Shown here: positions 1 to 7,304 of the stretch, one piece after another | How the letters are laid out: every line of letters begins with the position of its first letter | How positions within the stretch are numbered: the first letter of the stretch is position 1 | Assembly (NCBI GenBank): GCA_019348095.1 | Contig: JAHWKC010000111.1 | Location: forward strand, 1 to 7,304 | Length of the DNA stretch: 7,304 nucleotides | Source: Pseudomonadota bacterium | GTDB taxonomy: Bacteria > Pseudomonadota > Gammaproteobacteria > Xanthomonadales > Xanthomonadaceae | Direction: 5' to 3' | The notes under the pieces: generated by a model | Database searches by the model: none | What the model saw: the letters and a program-made list of their open reading frames with translations, nothing else | Told to the model about the DNA's origin: nothing | Position numbers and translations under genes: made by a program

Positions 1-1
1 G

Positions 2-280
2 ATCCTGGTCGATCAGATCGAGCAGGATTGCGGCGAGGGGCTGGACACGTGGGAGGCGATAGTCGAGGCGACCGTGCGCCGCTTCCGGCCGATCGTGCTA
101 ACCGCGCTGGCCTCGATCCTGGCGATGATCCCGCTGTCGCGCAGCGCGTTCTTCGGGCCGATGGCGGTGTCGATCATGGGCGGCCTGCTGGTCGCCACGG
201 TACTGACCCTGTTCTTCCTGCCGGCGCTGTACGCGGCGTGGCTCAGGGTCGAGGTGCCGGAGAGGGCTCCAACGCTTTGA
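2..280 (+). CDS. RND-family efflux transporter, C-terminal fragment (5' end outside window)
   Basis: This is the last 92 codons of an inner-membrane RND pump of the AcrB/hydrophobe-amphiphile efflux type, which exports drugs or other toxic compounds using the proton gradient, usually with a periplasmic adaptor and an outer-membrane channel. The reading frame starts at base 2, and the stop TGA is at 278-280. Visible are the cytoplasmic loop before TM11 (ILVDQIEQ, then EAIVEATVRRFRPIVLTAL), TM11 (about PIVLTALASILAMIPLS), the conserved FFGPMAVSIMGGL turn, and TM12 ending FFLPALYAAWL. The tail is short (RVEVPERAPTL) and its last codons run into an inverted repeat whose arm contains the stop. Which RND subfamily or substrate cannot be told from this end. 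No partner genes are visible on this side; the next gene converges on it. Confidence 0.93.
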   Translation: MLVDQIEQDCGEGLDTWEAIVEATVRRFRPIVLTALASILAMIPLSRSAFFGPMAVSIMGGLLVATVLTLFFLPALYAAWLRVEVPERAPTL

Positions 281-426
281 CGCGGATCAACGCGGAAAAG
301 ACATGGATAAAGCCAAAACCGAACAGGCAGGGGTCGACCGCCAGGCGTTCGTCGGGATCGGCCTCGCGCGCGATTTCCTTCAGGAAAGCTCTATCCGCGT
401 TTAAATCCGCGTTGATCCGCGTCAAA
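276..426. repeat. 151-bp element bounded by a perfect 21-bp inverted repeat, between convergent genes
   Basis: Bases 276-296 and 406-426 are exact reverse complements over 21 bp (arm begins TTTGACGCGGATC on the plus strand). The interior is about 109 bp. The right side holds three ATCCGCGT(T/C) units at 393, 405 and 415. The left arm includes the TGA stop of the RND gene. Just outside lie two similar 10-mers, GCTCCAACGC (266-275) and GCTCCTACGC (430-439), matching 9 of 10, which could be a target-site duplication. The arms could equally be read as having a GC-T(n) start, which blurs that boundary. The minus strand is open across the element but the peptide resembles no family I know. It is probably a small non-coding intergenic repeat, REP/MITE-like, lying at the 3' ends of both flanking genes. 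Confidence 0.6.
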
Positions 427-440
427 AAAGCTCCTACGCG

Positions 441-3238
<2,798 letters not shown>

Positions 3239-3244
3239 ACCGAA

Positions 3245-3270
3245 CGTGGCTCCGCCCCGGCGGCGCCACG
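3245..3270 (+). terminator. Strong hairpin just after the thiC stop
   Basis: CGTGGC (3245-3250) pairs with GCCACG (3265-3270), then after a T/C mismatch CCGCC (3252-3256) pairs with GGCGG (3259-3263) around a two-base turn. It starts 7 bases after the thiC stop. No U-run follows, so it is not a classical intrinsic terminator. It may protect the mRNA 3' end, act with Rho-dependent termination, or be one more unit of the neighbouring palindromic repeats. Confidence 0.45.
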
Positions 3271-3277
3271 CATCTAT

Positions 3278-3345
3278 GTAGAGCGGAGCTTGCTCCGCTG
3301 CACGGGCTGCACCGCGCCAAAGCAGCCGAGCAAGCTCGGCTCTAC
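3278..3345. repeat. Pair of GTAG-type (SMAG/REP-like) palindromes in head-to-head inversion
   Basis: The left unit starts GTAG (3278-3281), followed by AGCGGAGC (3282-3289), TT, GCTCCGCT (3292-3299). The right unit is AGCCGAGC (3324-3331), AA, GCTCGGCT (3334-3341), followed by CTAC (3342-3345). Each is an 8-bp perfect palindrome, and the outer GTAG/CTAC tetranucleotides mark the pair as an inverted dimer. This matches the known style of SMAG repeats of Stenotrophomonas and related REP elements, which are moved by RAYT-type transposases encoded elsewhere. A further short CCGCC/GGCGG hairpin follows at 3345-3358. Such elements at a gene's 3' end may slow exonucleases or aid termination. Confidence 0.75.
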
Positions 3346-3370
3346 CGCCCTTCGGCGGCGCGTGTCCGGC

Positions 3371-3394
3371 AAAAAAAACGCGCCATCGGCGCGT
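3371..3394 (-). terminator. Rho-independent terminator facing left (minus strand)
   Basis: Read on the minus strand, ACGCGCC (3394-3388), loop GAT, GGCGCGT (3384-3378) form a 7-bp stem ending in a run of eight T's (3378-3371), followed by GCC. On the plus strand the stem is followed only by AATTTG, a weak tail, so the terminator works mainly against leftward transcription. No minus-strand protein gene lies to its right in this window, which suggests it ends a small RNA or blocks antisense transcription into thiC. Confidence 0.65.
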
Positions 3395-3460
3395 AATTTG
3401 AACAAAGTGTGACGTTGGCGAGAGAGTGCCGGGGTGTAGCCCGGGATCGGGCTCCCCAAA
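3371..3460 (-). ncRNA. Candidate small RNA on the minus strand (unrecognised)
   Basis: The minus strand from about 3460 to 3371 has the layout of a trans-acting small RNA. A 5' hairpin comes first, GGGG/CCCC plus AGCCCG/CGGGCT with a 3-base bulge (3457-3431). A roughly 35-base A/C/U-rich single-stranded linker follows (about 3430-3395), then a terminator hairpin with eight U's (3394-3371). The 5' end is a guess. Upstream on that strand, TACTGT could be a poor -10 box, but no convincing -35 was found. It matches no RNA family I recognise. The structure is seen; transcription is inferred. Confidence 0.35.
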
Positions 3461-3550
3461 ACAGTAAGATGCACCGCCAGCACGCGCCTGCCGCAGGGTG
3501 GCCGCCTGCTTTGCCGACCGTGTCGACTGGATGCGCAGGTCCTTCGGCAC

Positions 3551-5947
3551 ATGACGGTGATTTGTTCGCCGCCCAGACTTGCGGACCCCATGCCCAATCC
3601 CCCTGATACCCCATCGCTGGCGATTCCGGCTCGGTCAGAACGGCTGCGGGTCGGCGAATGCACGGTCGATATTCCGCTGCGCGAGATCCGCGCGCCGTCG
3701 GCGCGCCGGCTGCGGCGGGTGACGCCCAAGGCCATCGGGGTGTTGCTGGTGCTGGTCGAGCACGCCGACAAGGTGGTCAGCCGCGATGCGCTGCTGGCGC
3801 GCGTGTGGCCCGACACCCTGCCTACCGATGACGTACTCACCCAGGCGGTTACCCAGCTGCGCAAGGCGCTGGGCGAGGAGCGCGGGCAGCCGCGCTACAT
3901 CGAAACCATCGCCAAATCCGGCTATCGCCTGCGGGCACCGGTGCAATGGTTGGACGACGATTCCGGCCCGGTCGAGGCGGCCGATGCCGCGTCCTACGCG
4001 GTCGACACCGACACCGCCGAGTTCCCGGCATTGCCGCAGCTGGAGTCTGCGGCCAGCAACCCGGGCGCTCGCGGCGCGGGGGCGAAGGCATCCCCGGACC
4101 GGCCGCGCGCGCCATTGCGTGAGCTGCTGACCGCCGGTGTGGTGGCGGTCGTGCTGGCGCTGGGCTTGTCGGCGTTCCTGCTGCTGCGCGCCGGCGCGCC
4201 GGCGGATGAGTCGGCCCAGGGCGAAGGCTGGTCGGCCGGCGCCGGGACGGGCCGGCCCTATCGATTGCTGACCTCGGCTCCCGGGTTCGAACTGGCGCCG
4301 ACGCTGTCGCCGGAGGCCTCGATGGTGGCCTACTCGGCGTCGCTGCCGGACCGGCGCGGCACCGTCATCCTGGTCCAGACCACCGACCAGTCGCAGCCGC
4401 GACAGCTCAGCCATCCGGCCGACGGCGTATCGGACCGGGTGCCGGCGTGGTCACCCGACGGGCGGGAGATCGCGTTCGTGCGCGCTGGCCCCGGCCTGCG
4501 CTGCCAGATCCTGGTGGTGCCAGCCAGCGGCGGGGCGGAGCGGCGCATCGGTGCCTGCGACCCCCGCAGCCGGGCCAGTTTTTCCTGGGCGCCGGATGGC
4601 CGCAGCCTGATCTTCGGCAGCATGACCACCGGCGCCGGCCGGGCCGGCCTGCGCGTGCTCGACCTGGCCAGTGGCCAGTGGCATACAGTGGACTACGACG
4701 CGGCCACCGGTGACCTCGATCACGCCCCGCGCTACTCACCCGACGGCCGCTGGATCGTGTTCGTGCGCAACCCGCAGTTCGGCGACCTGTGGCGGATCCC
4801 CGCCAGTGGCGGCCGGGCCGAGCGGCTGACCCGGCAGAGCGGCGAAATGCGCGGCTGGGACTGGCTGCCGGACGGGCGTGGACTGGTGTTCGGCCGTCGC
4901 ATCGGGCTGCAGACGCGGCTCTACCAGCTCGATCTGGACACCAGGCAGGTACGCGATCTCGGCATCGACGACGCCCAGAGCCCCACGGTAGCGGCGCGAA
5001 GCGGCATGATGGCGTTCGTGCGGCGGCGCCCGCAGTTCGGTATCTTCCGCATCCCGCGCGGCCCGGCCGAGGCCTCGGCGGCACCGGTGCATCTGTTCGC
5101 CTCCTCCGCGCGCGACAGCCAGCCGCGGGTGGCGCCGGACGCACGGCAACTGGTGTTCACCTCCGACAGGTCAGGCGACTTCGGCCTGTGGTGGGCGGAC
5201 CTGCAGCAGCCCGGGTCGCTGCGGATGATCGAAGGTCTGCAGCCCGGGACGCGTGGGCTTCCGCAGTGGTCGTCCGACAGCCGAAGTCTGCTGGTCGCGG
5301 GCACCGACCGCGCCGGGCGCACCGGCATCCACGAGATCGTCCCGGCCAGTGGCCAGGTTTCCTTGTTGCCGGTGCCGGTCGAGCAGCCGCTCCAGGCCGA
5401 CTACCTGCCCGGTCCGCAGCGGATTCTGGTGACCGAACAGCTGGACGATGGGCGCATGCGGGTAACGCTGTTCGACCGCAGCACTCGGCCTTGGCGAGCA
5501 CTGGCCTGGCTGGACGACGTTTCGCTGCCCAAGGTCGATCCGGCCAATGACCGGGTCCTGTTCACCCGGCTCTCGGCCGACGGCTTGTGGAAGGCCGATC
5601 TGGCCCTATCGCCCGGGAGCGTGCGCCAGGTGAGCCAGGATGCGCCGGCGCGCTGGCGCTACCAGAGCTGGGCGGTGGCCGAGGACGGCAGCGTCGACTA
5701 TCTCGATTCCCTGCGGGGCTGCCTGGCCATGCTGCGCCCGATCGCCGGCACGGCAGCGACTGCGGACACATCCAAGTGCCTGCACCCGGACCGCTTGGCC
5801 AGCACCACCGGTTTCAGCGTCAGCGCCCAGGCCGACGCCGTATTCGTGGCGCTGGCGATCGCCGACGGCACCGACGTGGCGTTCATGCCGGTACCGGCGC
5901 CGACGGAGCCGACACGTGGGGCAATCGTGCCGGGATGGCTCAAATAG
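3551..5947 (+). CDS. CadC/ToxR-type membrane-bound transcriptional regulator with periplasmic WD40/TolB-like repeats
   Basis: The product has 798 residues and three parts. Residues about 31-131 form an OmpR/PhoB-type winged helix (RVTPKAIGVLLVLVEHADKV, SRDALLARVW, then the recognition-helix region VLTQAVTQLRKAL and the wing IETIAKSGYRLRAPV). A Pro/Ala/Asp-rich linker (135-188) leads to one membrane span (about 192-212). The remaining 585 residues lie in the periplasm and carry repeated (W/Y)SPDGR-xx-hydrophobic blade motifs, for example at 300, 346, 395, 438 and 573. It should sense a periplasmic or envelope signal and act directly on DNA with no phosphorelay. The only periplasmic cysteines are 318, 336, 724 and 743, as two pairs. 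Start choice: the ATG at 3551 has only a weak AGG upstream, and Met14 (ATG at 3590) is equally possible and leaves the winged helix intact. Signal and targets are unknown; the AraC gene downstream is a plausible target. Confidence 0.92.
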   Translation: MTVICSPPRLADPMPNPPDTPSLAIPARSERLRVGECTVDIPLREIRAPSARRLRRVTPKAIGVLLVLVEHADKVVSRDALLARVWPDTLPTDDVLTQAVTQLRKALGEERGQPRYIETIAKSGYRLRAPVQWLDDDSGPVEAADAASYAVDTDTAEFPALPQLESAASNPGARGAGAKASPDRPRAPLRELLTAGVVAVVLALGLSAFLLLRAGAPADESAQGEGWSAGAGTGRPYRLLTSAPGFELAPTLSPEASMVAYSASLPDRRGTVILVQTTDQSQPRQLSHPADGVSDRVPAWSPDGREIAFVRAGPGLRCQILVVPASGGAERRIGACDPRSRASFSWAPDGRSLIFGSMTTGAGRAGLRVLDLASGQWHTVDYDAATGDLDHAPRYSPDGRWIVFVRNPQFGDLWRIPASGGRAERLTRQSGEMRGWDWLPDGRGLVFGRRIGLQTRLYQLDLDTRQVRDLGIDDAQSPTVAARSGMMAFVRRRPQFGIFRIPRGPAEASAAPVHLFASSARDSQPRVAPDARQLVFTSDRSGDFGLWWADLQQPGSLRMIEGLQPGTRGLPQWSSDSRSLLVAGTDRAGRTGIHEIVPASGQVSLLPVPVEQPLQADYLPGPQRILVTEQLDDGRMRVTLFDRSTRPWRALAWLDDVSLPKVDPANDRVLFTRLSADGLWKADLALSPGSVRQVSQDAPARWRYQSWAVAEDGSVDYLDSLRGCLAMLRPIAGTAATADTSKCLHPDRLASTTGFSVSAQADAVFVALAIADGTDVAFMPVPAPTEPTRGAIVPGWLK

Positions 5948-5969
5948 CTGATCTGACAAGACATTTTCG

Positions 5970-6010
5970 TTCGGAAATTTTTCGGGAGCTGCATTCGGAG
6001 CGAATTCGGA
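5970..6010 (+). promoter_or_regulatory. Four phased TTCGG(A/G) direct repeats, candidate operator
   Basis: TTCGGA, TTCGGG, TTCGGA and TTCGGA begin at 5970, 5981, 5994 and 6005, with steps of 11, 13 and 11 bases, so all lie on nearly the same face of the helix. They sit 81-121 bases upstream of the AraC-family gene start. OmpR/PhoB-type winged-helix proteins, such as the gene just upstream, classically bind direct repeats about one helical turn apart (the Pho box is 7+4 bp). The last spacer also makes the palindrome CGAATTCG (6001-6008). The bound protein could instead be the AraC regulator itself. Confidence 0.4.
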
Positions 6011-6090
6011 CAAGTCTCCGCTGACTTTCCGGCGGCGAGCGGGCACATCAGGCAAATCCATTGGCCATCCTTGGCAAATGAGATGAGCAG

Positions 6091-6993
6091 ATGGAGCAAG
6101 CACTTTGGGCTGACCGCGGTCAGCTGTTGCAGTCGGACGCACCGGAAGGCGCCGTTCACGCAAGCTGTGTGGCGGTGTCGCGGCTGGGTAGCGCGCAACT
6201 GCCCGGCACCCATTTCTCGATCTGGGTGCAGGTGCGTGGCAGTTCGTGGGTCCAGGCCAAGGAGGGCAAGTTCCGCCTGCGCCGCGGCGACTGGATCGCG
6301 CTGGAAAAAGACTCGCGGCCGGTGCTCCAGGCCGATCGTCACGGCCTGTGCATCGGGCTGAGCATGACCGCCGACGCGCTGCGCAGGCTTACCCAGTTCG
6401 CCGATTGCGCGTTGTACGCCGGCCGCGGCCGCGCCAGCGCCGCCGATGTCAGGACCGCCCTGCAGTTGTGGCGCCAGGCCAATGCCCGGCTGGCGGTGCC
6501 CGATACCAGCGGCGACGCGACCGCGCTGCGCCCGATCCTGCTGCACCTGGCCGGGATCCAGCGCGAACTCGCCGCGCGCATCCCGCGCTGCCCCGGCCGC
6601 TCGCGCAGCCGCAAGCGCCAGGTGTTCGGCCGCCTGCAGCGCGCAAGGCTGTACCTGGAGGGCAACTGCGACCGCGTGGTGCGGATCAGCGAGTTGGCCG
6701 AGCTGACCAGTTTTTCCAGCTGGTATTTCTCCAAGACCTTCCACGGCCTCTACGACGAGAGCCCGCAGGCCGCCGCCGCGCGGATGCGGCTCGAGCACGC
6801 GGCCGAACTGTTGCGCAGCACCTCGATGATGATCGGCGAAGTCGCCGCCGCGTCCGGGTTCGACAACTGCTGCAGTTTCGCGCGCGCGTTCCGGGGCCGC
6901 TACGGGATTTCCGCGACCCGGTTCCGCGCCGCCCCGCCGGCCGCAACGCCAGACTCGGCAAACCCAGTCGATGGTGCCCGCAAAGCGGCGTGA
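6091..6993 (+). CDS. AraC-family transcriptional regulator
   Basis: The 300-residue protein has a C-terminal AraC/XylS DNA-binding domain with two helix-turn-helix units (about 180-279). The first includes ISELAELTSFSSWYFSKTFHGLYDESPQ (199-226). The second includes MMIGEVAAASGFDNCCSFARAFRGRYGISATRFR (246-279), with the family's GF-x5-F-x2-AF-x3-YG pattern. The N-terminal half (about 20-95) has alternating hydrophobic strands and a VRGSSWVQAKEGKFRLRRGDWIAL stretch typical of the cupin-like effector or dimerisation domain of this family; the ligand is unknown. A polar, basic linker (RCPGRSRSRKR, 166-176) joins the halves. The ATG at 6091 is preceded by GATGAG as a weak ribosome binding site; earlier ATGs at 6078 and 6083 are out of frame. 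It follows the membrane regulator in the same direction after 143 bp and lies 88 bp ahead of a TonB-dependent receptor, so it may control that receptor. Confidence 0.93.
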   Translation: MEQALWADRGQLLQSDAPEGAVHASCVAVSRLGSAQLPGTHFSIWVQVRGSSWVQAKEGKFRLRRGDWIALEKDSRPVLQADRHGLCIGLSMTADALRRLTQFADCALYAGRGRASAADVRTALQLWRQANARLAVPDTSGDATALRPILLHLAGIQRELAARIPRCPGRSRSRKRQVFGRLQRARLYLEGNCDRVVRISELAELTSFSSWYFSKTFHGLYDESPQAAAARMRLEHAAELLRSTSMMIGEVAAASGFDNCCSFARAFRGRYGISATRFRAAPPAATPDSANPVDGARKAA

Positions 6994-7041
6994 GCCAACG
7001 GCACGTAGTTTTGCGGGGCGTTAACGCGTCGATAACAACAG

Positions 7042-7063
7042 CGGTACAACGCGCCCATTACCG
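7042..7063 (+). promoter_or_regulatory. Leader hairpin directly ahead of the TonB receptor ribosome binding site
   Basis: CGGTA (7042-7046) pairs with TACCG (7059-7063) around a 12-base loop. The stem can continue with GATAA (7031-7035) pairing TTATC (7064-7068), leaving a 6-base bulge on the left. The 3' side ends two bases before the Shine-Dalgarno GGAGAGAG (7070-7077). It could be a binding palindrome for the upstream AraC protein or an mRNA leader structure. Confidence 0.3.
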
Positions 7064-7069
7064 TTATCT

Positions 7070-7077
7070 GGAGAGAG
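7070..7077 (+). promoter_or_regulatory. Strong ribosome binding site for the TonB-dependent receptor
   Basis: GGAGAGAG ends 4 bases before the ATG at 7082, much closer to consensus than the sites of the two regulator genes upstream. It fixes the receptor start and suggests high translation of this outer-membrane protein. Confidence 0.75.
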
Positions 7078-7081
7078 ATAC

Positions 7082-7304
7082 ATGAATCAACGCAGTCCGC
7101 GTCACGCGGCTCGGCTCGGCTTGTTGCCGGCCGGCATCGCGCTCGCTCTTGTGCCGGCATTCGCTGTCGCCCAGGACGCTGAAACCGGAGCCGAAGCGAC
7201 CACCCTCGATCGTATCGAGGTCACCGGTTCACGCATCAAGCGCGCCGCGATCGAAGGCGCGCTGCCGATCACCGTCATCGACCGCGCCGAGATCGAAGCC
7301 AGCG
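7082..7304 (+). CDS. TonB-dependent outer-membrane receptor, N-terminal fragment (3' end outside window)
   Basis: Only the first 74 codons are present. Residues 1-30 are a signal peptide: basic n-region with Arg4, Arg7 and Arg11, hydrophobic core GLLPAGIALALVPAF, and cleavage expected after AVA (residue 30). The mature N-terminus has an acidic linker and then LDRIEVTGSRI, the TonB-box-like segment that starts the plug domain in Xanthomonad and other proteobacterial receptors. It continues with EGALPITVIDRAEIEAS, the first plug strand and helix. These receptors import siderophores, vitamins, sugars or peptides across the outer membrane using TonB energy. The substrate cannot be judged from this part. 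Its position behind an AraC regulator suggests substrate-induced expression. Confidence 0.94.
   Translation, partial: MNQRSPRHAARLGLLPAGIALALVPAFAVAQDAETGAEATTLDRIEVTGSRIKRAAIEGALPITVIDRAEIEAS

Larger units (their letters stand above)
3239..3550. other. 312-bp intergenic region: thiC to membrane regulator
   Basis: From left to right this gap holds the thiC 3' hairpin (3245-3270), the GTAG palindrome pair (3278-3345), a small CCGCC/GGCGG hairpin (3345-3358), the leftward terminator (3371-3394), and the bulged hairpin (3431-3457). The rest, 3458-3550, must hold the promoter and leader of the following regulator gene, but no -35/-10 pair stands out; TAAGAT (3465-3470) is the best -10 look-alike, without a good -35. 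No protein-coding stretch here is convincing on either strand. Confidence 0.6.

Noticed and set aside
243..425. A 60-codon minus-strand frame inside the inverted-repeat element
   Set aside because: Both ends are encoded by the repeat arms, no ribosome binding site is seen, and it matches no family. It is probably repeat sequence that happens to stay open.
3378..3400. The same hairpin as a rightward terminator for thiC
   Set aside because: The plus-strand tail is AATTTG rather than a U-run; the eight-T run lies on the minus strand.
7011..7036. Possible receptor promoter (TTGCGG with GATAAC)
   Set aside because: The spacer is only 14 bases and both boxes are weak, so it cannot be called from sequence alone.

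Overview
The window looks like chromosomal DNA of a high-GC (about two-thirds GC by eye) gammaproteobacterium of the Xanthomonadaceae/Lysobacteraceae type, such as Lysobacter, Luteimonas or a relative. The clues are strong GC bias at third codon positions, a pair of GTAG-headed palindromes like the SMAG repeats of Stenotrophomonas, a membrane-bound winged-helix regulator carrying WD40/TolB-like repeats, and a TonB-dependent receptor whose plug opens with the LDRIEVTGSRI signature common in this group. The taxonomy is inferred; no rRNA or other marker is present.

Layout. 2-280 (+) is the C-terminal end of an RND efflux pump. It converges on a lipoprotein gene of unknown function, 441-1079 (-). 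Between them lies a repeat element bounded by a perfect 21-bp inverted repeat that includes the pump's stop codon. 1169-1285 (+) is a TPP riboswitch (THI box) with an unusual extra hairpin in its P5/L5 arm. It leads into thiC, 1358-3238 (+), the HMP-phosphate synthase of thiamine synthesis. The 312-bp gap 3239-3550 holds a hairpin at the thiC 3' end, the GTAG palindrome pair, and a terminator pointing left (minus strand). With a second hairpin, that terminator could end a small minus-strand RNA.

3551-5947 (+) encodes a CadC-like one-piece regulator: cytoplasmic winged helix, one membrane span, and a periplasmic region with about twelve propeller-type repeats. The 143-bp gap after it carries four TTCGG(A/G) hexamers at 11/13/11-bp spacing, which looks like an operator. 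6091-6993 (+) is an AraC-family regulator, and 7082-7304 (+) is the start of a TonB-dependent receptor cut by the window edge.

How it fits together. Thiamine pyrophosphate probably shuts off thiC translation: the sequence has a 7-bp helix covering the ribosome binding site and a duplicated GCUUCG segment that could act as the switching strand. The right half reads as a regulatory-transport module: a membrane sensor, then an AraC activator, then an outer-membrane receptor. The direct links between them are inference from gene order. No mobile-element gene, phage gene, CRISPR array or tRNA/rRNA was seen.
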